The notes under the pieces: model-generated
Told to the model about the DNA's origin: nothing
The model's database searches: none
Seen by the model: only the letters and a program-made list of their open reading frames with translations
Part shown: positions 56,087 through 64,000 of the stretch, one piece after another
How positions within the stretch are numbered: the stretch's first letter is position 1
Layout of the letters: each line of letters starts with the position of its first letter
NCBI RefSeq assembly: GCF_013201895.1
Contig: NZ_CP053841.1
Span: 62,001 to 126,000, forward strand
Reading direction: 5' to 3'
Origin: Campylobacter blaseri
Lineage (GTDB): Bacteria > Campylobacterota > Campylobacteria > Campylobacterales > Campylobacteraceae
Length of the DNA stretch: 64,000 nt
Made by a program: the position numbers and the translations under genes

Positions 56087-56121
56087 ATTATAAAATAGTT
56101 TTTATAAAAAGGATAGATAAG

Positions 56122-57255
56122 ATGAACAAAATTACTAAAGTTTTTGTTTTTATTACGGTGGTTATGTTATTATCAGGATGCAATATGCCATGGAGCAAAA
56201 ATGATAAAAGTGAACAAAGTAAAGCTAACACACAACAACAAATGCCACCAATACAAGTCAAAGTATTTGTTGCTAAAAAAGAAGATATTCCTATAACATT
56301 TAGTTACCCAGCAAAAATTGTTAGTAAGCAAAGCGTAGATGTAGTATCTAAGGTAAGTGGAACAATTCTTGAACAGTATTTTAAACCAGGCGATAGTGTT
56401 AAAAAAGGGGACAAACTGTTTTTAATTGATCCTAAAAAATATAAAGCTGCACAAGAGATATCAAATGCAAATTTACAAATGGCTAAAGCAAATTTTGAAA
56501 GAACAAGATTAAATTATAGCAGAGCCTTAAAGCTGAAAAAGACAAATTCTATTTCAAAACAAGAATTTGATAACTCTGTTTCTGAATACAAAAGCGCACA
56601 AGCTAATATAGAAAGTGCACAAGCTACTTTGAAAAATGCAAATATAGATTTAAACTATACCTTAGTTAGAGCTCCATTTGATGGCATTATAGGGGATACT
56701 TATCAAGATAAAGGCACATTTATAACCTTACAAAATAATAAATTAGTAAGGCTTACTAATCTAAACCCTATTCATGCAAAATTTGCTATTGCAGATGTTG
56801 ATATGTTAAATATTAATCAAAAAAAAGAAAATAAAGAATGGCTTCAAAAAGATACAAATGCTACTTTAATTATTAACGACAAAAGATACAATGGAAAACT
56901 TATATTTATAGATAAAGTTGTAAATAATCAAACTGGCTCTATTGATGCTAAAGCTATTTTTGAGAACTCACAACAAGAGTTATTACCGGGTTATTTTGGC
57001 ACTGTAAAACTCAGTGGGTTTTATCAAAAAGGTGGTTTTAAAATACCTCAAGTTGCAATTAAACAAAATGTGCAAGGCTCTTACGTTTTTCTTTTAAAAG
57101 ATGGCAAAGTTACTACAACTCCAATAGAAATTTCATATCAAACAAGTGAGTATGCAATTATTTCAAAGGGCTTAAGCGAAGGAGATAAAATTATTATAAA
57201 TAATTTTATGAAAATTAGACCTGGGGCTCCTGCTGTGGAAGCAAAGGCTGAATAA
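56122..57255 (+). CDS. cmeA: RND efflux periplasmic adaptor CmeA
   Basis: 377 aa membrane-fusion lipoprotein (lipobox LLSGC, C20). [28 protein letters not shown] is the first lipoyl half, followed by a coiled-coil hairpin (about 110-170), the second lipoyl half with [15 protein letters not shown], and beta-barrel and membrane-proximal domains. Links CmeB to CmeC. The stop overlaps the cmeB start by one base. Confidence 0.92.
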   Translation: MNKITKVFVFITVVMLLSGCNMPWSKNDKSEQSKANTQQQMPPIQVKVFVAKKEDIPITFSYPAKIVSKQSVDVVSKVSGTILEQYFKPGDSVKKGDKLFLIDPKKYKAAQEISNANLQMAKANFERTRLNYSRALKLKKTNSISKQEFDNSVSEYKSAQANIESAQATLKNANIDLNYTLVRAPFDGIIGDTYQDKGTFITLQNNKLVRLTNLNPIHAKFAIADVDMLNINQKKENKEWLQKDTNATLIINDKRYNGKLIFIDKVVNNQTGSIDAKAIFENSQQELLPGYFGTVKLSGFYQKGGFKIPQVAIKQNVQGSYVFLLKDGKVTTTPIEISYQTSEYAIISKGLSEGDKIIINNFMKIRPGAPAVEAKAE

Positions 57256-60200
57256 TGTTTTCAAGATTTTTTATAAATAGACCTGTTTTTGCGGCCGTTT
57301 TATCTATAATTATAGTTCTTGTAGGACTTGTATCTATGAAGGTATCTCCTGTTGAAGAGTATCCTCAATTAACACCTCCTAGAATTGCTGTTAAGGCTAC
57401 ATATATTGGTGCAGATGCACAAACTATTTCAGATACGGTTGCAACTCCTTTAGAAAATGCCATAAATGGTGTTGATGGAATGATTTATATGGAATCAACC
57501 TCAAGTTCATCAGGGAATATGGATTTAAATGTCTATTTTAAGGTTGGAACAAATCCGCAACAAGCCTTAGTTGATGTAAACAATAGAATAAGATCTACCG
57601 AACCGAGTCTTCCTGAAGAGGTTAGAAGAGTTGGTATTAATGCTTTTGAAGCTAGTCCAAACATGCTTCAAGTTTTAACATTTTATGATCCAAATGGTGA
57701 ACTTGATATAGTTGAATTAAACAACTATATAAATATAAATGTTTTAGATGAATTAAAAAGAGTTCCTGGTGTTGGTAATGCTATTTTATTAGGAAGTAAA
57801 GAGTATGCTATGAGGATTTGGATAAAACCTGATTTACTTCAAAAATATGATTTAACAATTCCAGAAGTTATAGGTGCTATAAGAGAACAAAACTCCCAAT
57901 ATGCAACAGGTAAGCTAGGAGAGCAACCAACCTCTACAGATAATCCATATGTCTATACTATAAAATCTGAAGGAAGACTTCAAAGCGCAAAAGAATTTGA
58001 AAATATTATTTTAAGAAGTGATGAGCGAGGCTCAATGCTAAAATTAAAAGATGTAGCCGACATAAAGCTTGGTTCAGATAGTTATGTATTTGATGGTAAG
58101 GTAAATGGAAATCCTACAGCTCCTATTTTAATATTTGCACAAACTGGCTCAAATGCTTTAGCAGTAGTTAATGCAGTAGGCGAGAAATTAAAAGAATTAT
58201 CGATAGATTTTCCAAGCAAACTTACTTATATTACCGCATATGACACAACCAAGTTTGTTGTAGCTACAATGAAAGAGATTGTAAAGACATTTATTGAGGC
58301 TATAATTCTTGTATTAATAGTTATGTATCTATTTTTAGGAAATATTAGAGCTACAATTATACCAATGATTGCAATTCCTGTTTCAATTATAGGGGCATTT
58401 GCAGGAATGTTAGCTATGGGCTTTTCCATAAATATGATAACCTTATTTGCTTTAATTTTGGCAATTGGTATAGTTGTGGATGATGCGATTATAGTTATTG
58501 AAAATGTTGAAAGAATTTTAGAAGAAAATTTAGAAATTAGTGTAAAAGAGGCAACTTCTCAAGCAATGGGTGAAATAATGGCACCAGTTATATCTAGTGT
58601 TTTGGTTATAATTGCTGTTTTTGCTCCTATGGCATTTATGGATGGTCTTGTTGGTGTTATTCAAAAACAATTTGCTCTAACTATCGTTGTTTCAGTTGCT
58701 ATTTCAGGATTTGTAGCCCTTACTTTAACACCAGCTTTATGTGCTACTATGTTAAATAGGGAGAGAAAAGAACCTTGGTGGATAGTTAAGAAATTTAACC
58801 AAATTTTTGATGTCAGCACAAATATATTTTCAACAGGAGTTGCAAAAATATTAAAGCATATTATACCATCTATTATAGCTGTTGCTATTATGATGTTTGG
58901 TGTTTTTACTCTCTTTCAATCAATTCCTTCAGGACTTGTTCCAAGTGAAGATAAGGGTAGTTTAATGATTATAAATACTCTTCCATCTGCAACTTCTATT
59001 ACTAAAACTACAAAACATGGTGAAGGACTTTATCAAATAGCAAAACAAGATGAAAATATTCAGACAATTGGTGTTATGTCAGGGTATGATGTAATTTCTG
59101 GTTCTTTAAGAGAAAATGCATCTATTATGTTTATTAATTTAAAACCGTGGGAAGAGAGAAAAGACAAAGCACAATCATCTTTTGCGGTTGCTAATAAATA
59201 TAATAAAATATTTTATAACAATACAGATGCGATGAGTTTTGTTGTTAATCCACCTCCAATCAACGGGCTATCTATTACTGGAGGATTTGAATTTTTTGCT
59301 CAAAATTTAACTGGAAAAAGTTATATTGACATAGAAAAAGATATGCAAAAACTAGTTATAGAAGCAAACAAAAGACCAGAGTTAACTATGGTTAGAACAA
59401 CGCTTGATACTAATTTTCCTCAATATGATCTTAGTATAAATAGAGATAAAGTTAAAATGTTAGGCGTAGATATAGGAGATATTTTTATCACTATAAACTC
59501 AACAATTGGAACTTACTATGTAAACGATTTTAATATTTTAGGAAAGACTTTTAAAGTAAGACTTAGAGCCAATTCTAATTTTAGAAATTCTGAAACAGTT
59601 TTTAGAAATATCTTTGTTAAAAGTAAGACAACAGGAGATATGATACCTATTAGCTCATTAATTGAATTAAAAAGAAGTGTTGGTCCTGATAGTGTTAACA
59701 GATTTAACGGTCTTAGAGCAGCTAAAGTCATGGGAGATCCAGCTCCTGGTTATACTTCAGGGCAAGCTTTAGAGGTAATTCAAGAGGTATTTAGAGATGT
59801 TTTAAATCCACAAGAATATCATATAGGTTGGTCTGGATCATCTTATCAAGAGGTTGCTGCAACAGGAACAGGAAAGATTGCTTTTATATTTGGAATCATA
59901 TTTGTTTATCTAATATTAGCAGCACAATACGAAAGATGGCTAATGCCAATAGCTGTTCTAACAGCTGTTCCATTTTCTGTTTTTGGGGCATTGATAGCTA
60001 TATATTTTGCAAATGTAAATAACGATGTATATTTTCAGATAGGGCTTATTTTACTTATAGGACTTGGTGCTAAAAATGCCATTTTAATTGTGGAATTTGC
60101 GATGGAAGAGCATACGAAAAGAGGCAAAAATATATTTGATGCAAGTATAGCTGCTGCTAGACTTAGATTTAGACCTATTGTTATGACATCTTTAGCATTC

Positions 60201-60419
60201 ACTTTAGGAGTTTTGCCTATGGTATTTAGCACAGGAGCAGGAGCAGCAAGTAGATTTTCACTTGGAACAGGTGTTATTGGTGGAATGATAGCAGCTTCAA
60301 CGATAGCTATATTTTTTGTACCGATGTTTTATTATCTACTAGAGAAATTTAATGAATGGTTAGGAAAAAGTAGCCAAAATACAATAAAGAAGGACGAAAA
60401 GGTAAACCATGTTGAATAA
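57255..60419 (+). CDS. cmeB: RND multidrug efflux pump CmeB
   Basis: 1054 aa HAE1-type proton-driven exporter with 12 membrane helices and two large periplasmic loops. [24 protein letters not shown] at the start; [23 protein letters not shown] carries the paired aspartates of helix 4 used in proton relay. Exports bile salts, fluoroquinolones, macrolides and others in C. jejuni. Overlaps cmeC by 11 bases. Confidence 0.95.
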   Translation: MFSRFFINRPVFAAVLSIIIVLVGLVSMKVSPVEEYPQLTPPRIAVKATYIGADAQTISDTVATPLENAINGVDGMIYMESTSSSSGNMDLNVYFKVGTNPQQALVDVNNRIRSTEPSLPEEVRRVGINAFEASPNMLQVLTFYDPNGELDIVELNNYININVLDELKRVPGVGNAILLGSKEYAMRIWIKPDLLQKYDLTIPEVIGAIREQNSQYATGKLGEQPTSTDNPYVYTIKSEGRLQSAKEFENIILRSDERGSMLKLKDVADIKLGSDSYVFDGKVNGNPTAPILIFAQTGSNALAVVNAVGEKLKELSIDFPSKLTYITAYDTTKFVVATMKEIVKTFIEAIILVLIVMYLFLGNIRATIIPMIAIPVSIIGAFAGMLAMGFSINMITLFALILAIGIVVDDAIIVIENVERILEENLEISVKEATSQAMGEIMAPVISSVLVIIAVFAPMAFMDGLVGVIQKQFALTIVVSVAISGFVALTLTPALCATMLNRERKEPWWIVKKFNQIFDVSTNIFSTGVAKILKHIIPSIIAVAIMMFGVFTLFQSIPSGLVPSEDKGSLMIINTLPSATSITKTTKHGEGLYQIAKQDENIQTIGVMSGYDVISGSLRENASIMFINLKPWEERKDKAQSSFAVANKYNKIFYNNTDAMSFVVNPPPINGLSITGGFEFFAQNLTGKSYIDIEKDMQKLVIEANKRPELTMVRTTLDTNFPQYDLSINRDKVKMLGVDIGDIFITINSTIGTYYVNDFNILGKTFKVRLRANSNFRNSETVFRNIFVKSKTTGDMIPISSLIELKRSVGPDSVNRFNGLRAAKVMGDPAPGYTSGQALEVIQEVFRDVLNPQEYHIGWSGSSYQEVAATGTGKIAFIFGIIFVYLILAAQYERWLMPIAVLTAVPFSVFGALIAIYFANVNNDVYFQIGLILLIGLGAKNAILIVEFAMEEHTKRGKNIFDASIAAARLRFRPIVMTSLAFTLGVLPMVFSTGAGAASRFSLGTGVIGGMIAASTIAIFFVPMFYYLLEKFNEWLGKSSQNTIKKDEKVNHVE

Positions 60420-61860
60420 AAAATTAATTCTACATATAGTTGCTATGACTATATTTTTAACCGGATGTTCTTTTAAACCAGTAACTCCACAAAAAGATAC
60501 AAGTTTTAGAGCTACATATGAAAATATTAATATAAAAGATAAGTGGTGGGAAGACTTTAATGATCCTAAGTTAAATTTATTAGTTAATGATGCATTAATG
60601 TATAATTCGGATTTAGCTTTAGCACTAAATAACATTGAGGTTTCAAGGGTAAAACTTGGATTAGAAAAATTGGAATATTTACCTAATATATCTTATCAAG
60701 GTAGTGCTATTAGAACAAACAACACTCCTGGTGCTTCTCATTCAAGCACCAGGAGTGTATATAGCGCAAGCGCACTTTTTGATTATGAGTTAGACCTTTG
60801 GGGAAAAGTTAGAAATAGCGTAGGGACTAAAAAGTCTATTTTTCAAGCTAGTGTTTATGATTATCAAACCGCAAAACTAAGTATAGTTAGTGAGGTTGTA
60901 AATAGATATTTTAATTTACTATTTTTAGAAGAACAAAAAGAAATTTTAAATGAAACTCTTATAAGTTATAAAAATACTTTAAGATATAGAAAAAATCAGC
61001 TTGATGCAGGTATTATAAGCTCTATAGTTTATGCCCAAACACAAAGTCTAGTTGCAAATGCAAACGCAAGATTAGTTGAGGTGGAAAACAATATAGATAT
61101 TGCAAATGCTGCTTTAGCTGTTTTGACAGGAAAGAGTTATGATGAAATTTTATATAAAAATATAGATACTTCAGAAGATTTTTCTATTCATATACCAAAA
61201 GTTCCAAGTAGCATCTCTTCAGATATACTGCTTAGAAGATCAGATGTTGCAAGCTCTCTAGAACAACTCAGAGCTTCAAATTTCTTAGTTGGGGTTTCAA
61301 AAGCTGGCTATTTTCCAAGTATTTCTCTAACAGGTGTTCTTGGATATACGAGTTTTGAGTTAGATAGGCTTTTTGTTGATAATAAAGACAGCTGGAATAT
61401 TGGAGGATCTTTAGTGGGTCCACTTTTTGATTTTGGCAGAACTAAAAAGAGAGTAGAAATAGCAAATTTAGAGCAAAATGCAAGTTTTATAAACTATGAC
61501 AAGGCATTGAAAAATGCATTTTTAGATGTTAGAACTGCGCTTGTTTCAAGAGAAAACTCAATTAAAAAACAAGAAAGCATGAAAAACTTAGAAAACTCAC
61601 AAAAAGAGGTTTATAATTTAGCAAACAAAAGATATAATGCTGGATATAGTGATCATATAGAGCTTTTAGACGCACAAAGAAGCTATTTAGATGCTAAATT
61701 AGGACTTGCTGCTAGTAATTTAGATGTTGCTAATAGTATTGTTCTAGTCTATAAGGCATTTGGAGGCGGTTTTAAAGTTGATGATAATGAAACAAAAAAT
61801 ATCTTAAACTCAGACACTACTATACTACCCTCTAAATCAACATCACCATTTAGTTATTAG
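60409..61860 (+). CDS. cmeC: RND efflux outer membrane channel CmeC
   Basis: 483 aa NodT/OprM-family lipoprotein (lipobox FLTGC, C20). [18 protein letters not shown] and repeated helical OEP domains (about 60-260 and 280-460). Residues about 105-117 ([13 protein letters not shown]) lie in the likely first surface loop and are encoded by a perfect 15-base inverted repeat. Last gene of cmeABC. Confidence 0.92.
   Translation: MLNKKLILHIVAMTIFLTGCSFKPVTPQKDTSFRATYENINIKDKWWEDFNDPKLNLLVNDALMYNSDLALALNNIEVSRVKLGLEKLEYLPNISYQGSAIRTNNTPGASHSSTRSVYSASALFDYELDLWGKVRNSVGTKKSIFQASVYDYQTAKLSIVSEVVNRYFNLLFLEEQKEILNETLISYKNTLRYRKNQLDAGIISSIVYAQTQSLVANANARLVEVENNIDIANAALAVLTGKSYDEILYKNIDTSEDFSIHIPKVPSSISSDILLRRSDVASSLEQLRASNFLVGVSKAGYFPSISLTGVLGYTSFELDRLFVDNKDSWNIGGSLVGPLFDFGRTKKRVEIANLEQNASFINYDKALKNAFLDVRTALVSRENSIKKQESMKNLENSQKEVYNLANKRYNAGYSDHIELLDAQRSYLDAKLGLAASNLDVANSIVLVYKAFGGGFKVDDNETKNILNSDTTILPSKSTSPFSY
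60722..60758. repeat. GC-rich perfect inverted repeat inside cmeC
   Basis: ACACTCCTGGTGCTT, seven-base loop CTCATTC, then AAGCACCAGGAGTGT. A 15-base perfect stem with more than 50 percent GC inside a gene of about 30 percent GC. Confidence 0.95.
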
Positions 61861-61884
61861 TTTTGGGAGCTTAGGCTCTCAAAA
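61861..61884 (+). terminator. Terminator of cmeABC
   Basis: TTTTGGGAGC, loop TTAG, GCTCTCAAAA (one G-U), directly after the cmeC stop. Confidence 0.7.
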
Positions 61885-61931
61885 CTTTAATACTACCAAA
61901 TTTTAACCATCTATTTTTCTTTTAAATTTGT

Positions 61932-61937
61932 TATAAT
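61932..61937 (+). promoter_or_regulatory. -10 box of methyltransferase/importer unit
   Basis: TATAAT, expected start near 61944. It shows that an in-frame ATG at 61938 cannot be the translation start. Confidence 0.55.
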
Positions 61938-61970
61938 ATGTTTTTTTATAGCATCAATAAAAGAGATAAT

Positions 61971-62720
61971 ATGAAACAAGACACTACAAAACTATCGCAG
62001 ATATGGGATACCAAAGAGAAATTTTACCCAAGATTCAAAGACGAAGAGAGTATTTTTCAAAAAGATCTTATAGATATAACTAAAAAATGGGGCATTAATT
62101 ACTTAAATAAAGAAATTTTAGAGATTGGGTGTGGTACTGGTGCATATACTTTTTTATTAGCTAGAATAGCTAAAAGCGTAGATGCATTAGATTTTTCAAA
62201 ACAAATGTTAGCGGTTTTAAAAAAAGATGCCCTAAAGCTCGGCTTAAGTGATAAAATAACTTGCATAAATGATGACTTTTTATCTTTTAAAAGTAAAAAA
62301 ATTTACGATATAGCTTTTGGAGCCATGACACCAGCTCTTGCAAACAATGACTCTTTTTTAAAATTTAATAAAATAGCTAAAAGTAAAATTTGGTTAGGCT
62401 GGGCAGGAAAGAGAAGTTCAAAAATCATGGATAAAGTTTTTCAAGCACATAATCACAAACTTCGTATTAATAATACTTCTAATTTATTAAAACAGTGGCT
62501 TGGAGATAATAATATTAAACATAAAAGCATGCCACTTGAAACAACATGGGAAAGTAGGCTTAGTTTTGAAGATATGGTGGATGATCAAGCTTGGCATCTT
62601 AAAATGCATAAAATAAGTCCAAATAGAGAGATCATAAAGAGGGCTTTAGAAGAGTTTATAGATAAAGATAATAAAATATTAAATAAAACAGATGTAAAAT
62701 TGGAGGTTGTGGTATGGTAA
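61971..62720 (+). CDS. Class I SAM-dependent methyltransferase heading a FecBCD-type importer
   Basis: 249 aa from ATG 61971 (MKQDTTKLSQIWDTKEKF). Motif I ILEIGCGTGAYTF, then ALDFSKQML. Related to the methyltransferase at 9934-10665: shared DIAF..M.PAL, W-rich middle and WHLK near the end. It overlaps the binding-protein gene by seven bases, so its product is tied to chelate import; it may modify a metallophore or cofactor, which is inference. Confidence 0.85.
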   Translation: MKQDTTKLSQIWDTKEKFYPRFKDEESIFQKDLIDITKKWGINYLNKEILEIGCGTGAYTFLLARIAKSVDALDFSKQMLAVLKKDALKLGLSDKITCINDDFLSFKSKKIYDIAFGAMTPALANNDSFLKFNKIAKSKIWLGWAGKRSSKIMDKVFQAHNHKLRINNTSNLLKQWLGDNNIKHKSMPLETTWESRLSFEDMVDDQAWHLKMHKISPNREIIKRALEEFIDKDNKILNKTDVKLEVVVW

Positions 62721-63682
62721 GAGTTGCATTGTTTGTTTTAATGCTTCATAGCTTTGTTTTTGGGGTTGTTGATGCTTTTAATAGAGATATAGTGGTTGAA
62801 AATCCTCAAAATCTTGTTTTTGTTGGCTCTGGTGCACTTAGATTTGGGGTCTATTTAGGGCTTGAAGATAGGATAGTTGGCATTGAAAATAGAGAAAAAA
62901 GAGATGATATGCATGCTCCTTATAATATTGTAATAAAAAATAAAAAATTAGATAAAAAACCAACAATAGGCGAGGGAGGAAGTGGAAAACTACCATCAAT
63001 GGAGGCTTTGATTGAGGCTAATCCTGATTTAATTATAGCCTCAGCTATGAGCAAAGATCAAGTTAAACTTATAGAAACAAAAACTAAATTACCCGTTTTT
63101 GTTATAAGTTACAGTTCTAGTGATGATTTAAGTGAAAATAATTTAAAAACTATGAAACAATCTCTCATGGCATTAGGAGAGATAACTAATTCAAAAGATA
63201 GAGCAGTAGAACTTATAAAATATATGGAAGAGCAAGAAAAAGAGCTAAGAAGCCTGCCTATAAATAAAAAATCAGTATATATTGGTGGAGTAAACTATAA
63301 AGGCTCATGGGGAATTGGAAGCACTGAGGGAGACTATTTGCCATTTTCTATTTTGGGAATTGAAAATTCTTTAGTTGATAGATCCAATAAACACGTTTTT
63401 ATTGATATCGAAAGAATTTTAAGTGTAAATCCAGATGTTATATTTATAGACGAAGGTGGTAGAAAAAATGTTGAACTTGAAATGGAAAACAAGAAAGATT
63501 TTTTTAATAGCCTAAAAGCCTTTAATGACAATAAAGTATTTTGGCTTTTACCTTTTAATTTTTATAATACCAACTTAGATAATACATTCATTAATGCATG
63601 GAGTGTGGCTAAAGCTTTAGGTGCAAATGTTGATTTAGAAGGAAAGAAAGACGAGATTTACAGGCAGTTTTTAGGAATATAG
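62714..63682 (+). CDS. ABC importer periplasmic binding protein, FecB/BtuF type
   Basis: 322 aa with signal peptide (residues 1-17, ending FVFG). Class III binding-protein fold: NLVFVGSGALRFGVYLGLEDRIVGIE, EALIEANPDLIIA, INPDVIFIDEGG-like (SVNPDVIFIDEGG). Substrate could be iron or nickel chelate, haem or corrinoid. Followed by its permease. Confidence 0.87.
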   Translation: MVRVALFVLMLHSFVFGVVDAFNRDIVVENPQNLVFVGSGALRFGVYLGLEDRIVGIENREKRDDMHAPYNIVIKNKKLDKKPTIGEGGSGKLPSMEALIEANPDLIIASAMSKDQVKLIETKTKLPVFVISYSSSDDLSENNLKTMKQSLMALGEITNSKDRAVELIKYMEEQEKELRSLPINKKSVYIGGVNYKGSWGIGSTEGDYLPFSILGIENSLVDRSNKHVFIDIERILSVNPDVIFIDEGGRKNVELEMENKKDFFNSLKAFNDNKVFWLLPFNFYNTNLDNTFINAWSVAKALGANVDLEGKKDEIYRQFLGI

Positions 63683-63685
63683 TAG

Positions 63686-64000
63686 ATGCAATATAAAGAG
63701 TTCCAACAAAAAAGATATAAAAAAATTTTTCTTTGGACCATACTTTCTATATTTTTATTAACCTTAAGTGCTATTTTTGCAATAAGTAGCGGAAATGGAA
63801 AGTTAGATTTTAGTATAATTCCACATCTTTTTTTGGATTCACAAAAAAGTATGATACTTTATTCTATTAGACTTCCTAGAACAATTGCAGCTATTTTAGG
63901 TGGTGCTCTTTTAGGAATTTCAGGCTGTGCTATGCAAGGAGTATTAAGAAACCCGCTAGCTTCACCATACACTATAGGGATAGCTCAAGCTTCCGCATTT
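63686..64000 (+). CDS. ABC importer permease, FecCD family (cut by window end)
   Basis: First 105 codons only. MQYKEFQQKRYKKIFLWTIL then SIRLPRTIAAILGGALLGISG and GVLRNPLASPYTIGI, all FecCD/BtuC signatures. Starts three bases after the binding-protein stop. The ATPase gene should follow outside the window. Confidence 0.9.
   Translation, partial: MQYKEFQQKRYKKIFLWTILSIFLLTLSAIFAISSGNGKLDFSIIPHLFLDSQKSMILYSIRLPRTIAAILGGALLGISGCAMQGVLRNPLASPYTIGIAQASAF

Noticed and set aside
61938-61970. Upstream in-frame ATG giving a 260-aa methyltransferase
   Set aside because: It touches the TATAAT box, so it would not be in the mRNA; ATG 61971 is used.

Overview
The window reads as a chromosomal segment of a low-GC Campylobacterota bacterium, most likely Campylobacter or a close relative. 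The evidence is the CmeR/CmeABC efflux locus with a CmeR-type operator, a UPF0323 lipoprotein beside a glutathionylspermidine-synthase-like gene, a NikMLQO nickel importer, a RepL-like winged-helix protein, and strong 'gcTATAAT'-type -10 boxes mostly without -35 boxes. I do not assign a species.

Layout. 1-2.7 kb: housekeeping genes (rnj end, kpsF/kdsD-like, rluB-like). 2.7-9.5 kb: a complete type II-A CRISPR-Cas locus. It holds an antisense-oriented tracrRNA, cas9 (1331 aa), cas1, cas2, csn2, a leader ending in ATTTGAG, and nine identical 36-bp repeats with eight spacers. 9.6-15 kb: a small secreted protein, a Fur-family regulator with a SAM methyltransferase, and a divergent zinc-type importer (znuA, a DUF1007-NicO fusion, znuC, znuB) behind a promoter carrying a perfect dyad. 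15-23 kb: two exporters, a RepL-like protein, Usp, prfA, rpsT, glmM, lspA, nhaA and tRNA-Val. 23.1-24 kb: a short accessory patch with two small membrane proteins and a long hairpin. 24-30.7 kb: purM, coaE, dapF, a hypothetical gene, rarA, thrS, infC. 30.8-35.3 kb: a DMSO-reductase-type operon (dmsABC plus chaperone), followed by rpmI and rplT. 36.4-45 kb, mainly minus strand: a frameshifted-looking hypothetical, ung, a glycine-zipper lipoprotein, htpX-nikMLQO, a GNAT, dgkA, a PAP2 phosphatase, eptA and tRNA-Glu. 45-55 kb: a lipoprotein with nfo, fadL, an AAA ATPase, a nitroreductase, a HemN-like radical SAM protein, a 2-hydroxyacid dehydrogenase, a Gsp-like ATP-grasp gene with UPF0323 and an HTH protein, and rpsU. 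55-62 kb: cmeR-cmeABC. 62-64 kb: a second SAM methyltransferase followed by a FecBCD-type importer cut by the window end.

The most striking part is the CRISPR locus. Csn2, the ATTTGAG leader end and a Streptococcus-like Cas9 C-terminus are type II-A traits, whereas the well-known Campylobacter jejuni system is II-C, so acquisition by transfer is plausible. Spacers 1 and 7 are near reverse complements. Over 27 shared bases they differ at two sites, both silent in the open frame, as if variants of one protein-coding target had been sampled twice on opposite strands.

Metal handling is the second theme: two related methyltransferases each sit beside a metal or metal-chelate importer, and a nickel ECF importer lies between them. 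Gene functions are read from motifs and remembered family features; no database search was run.
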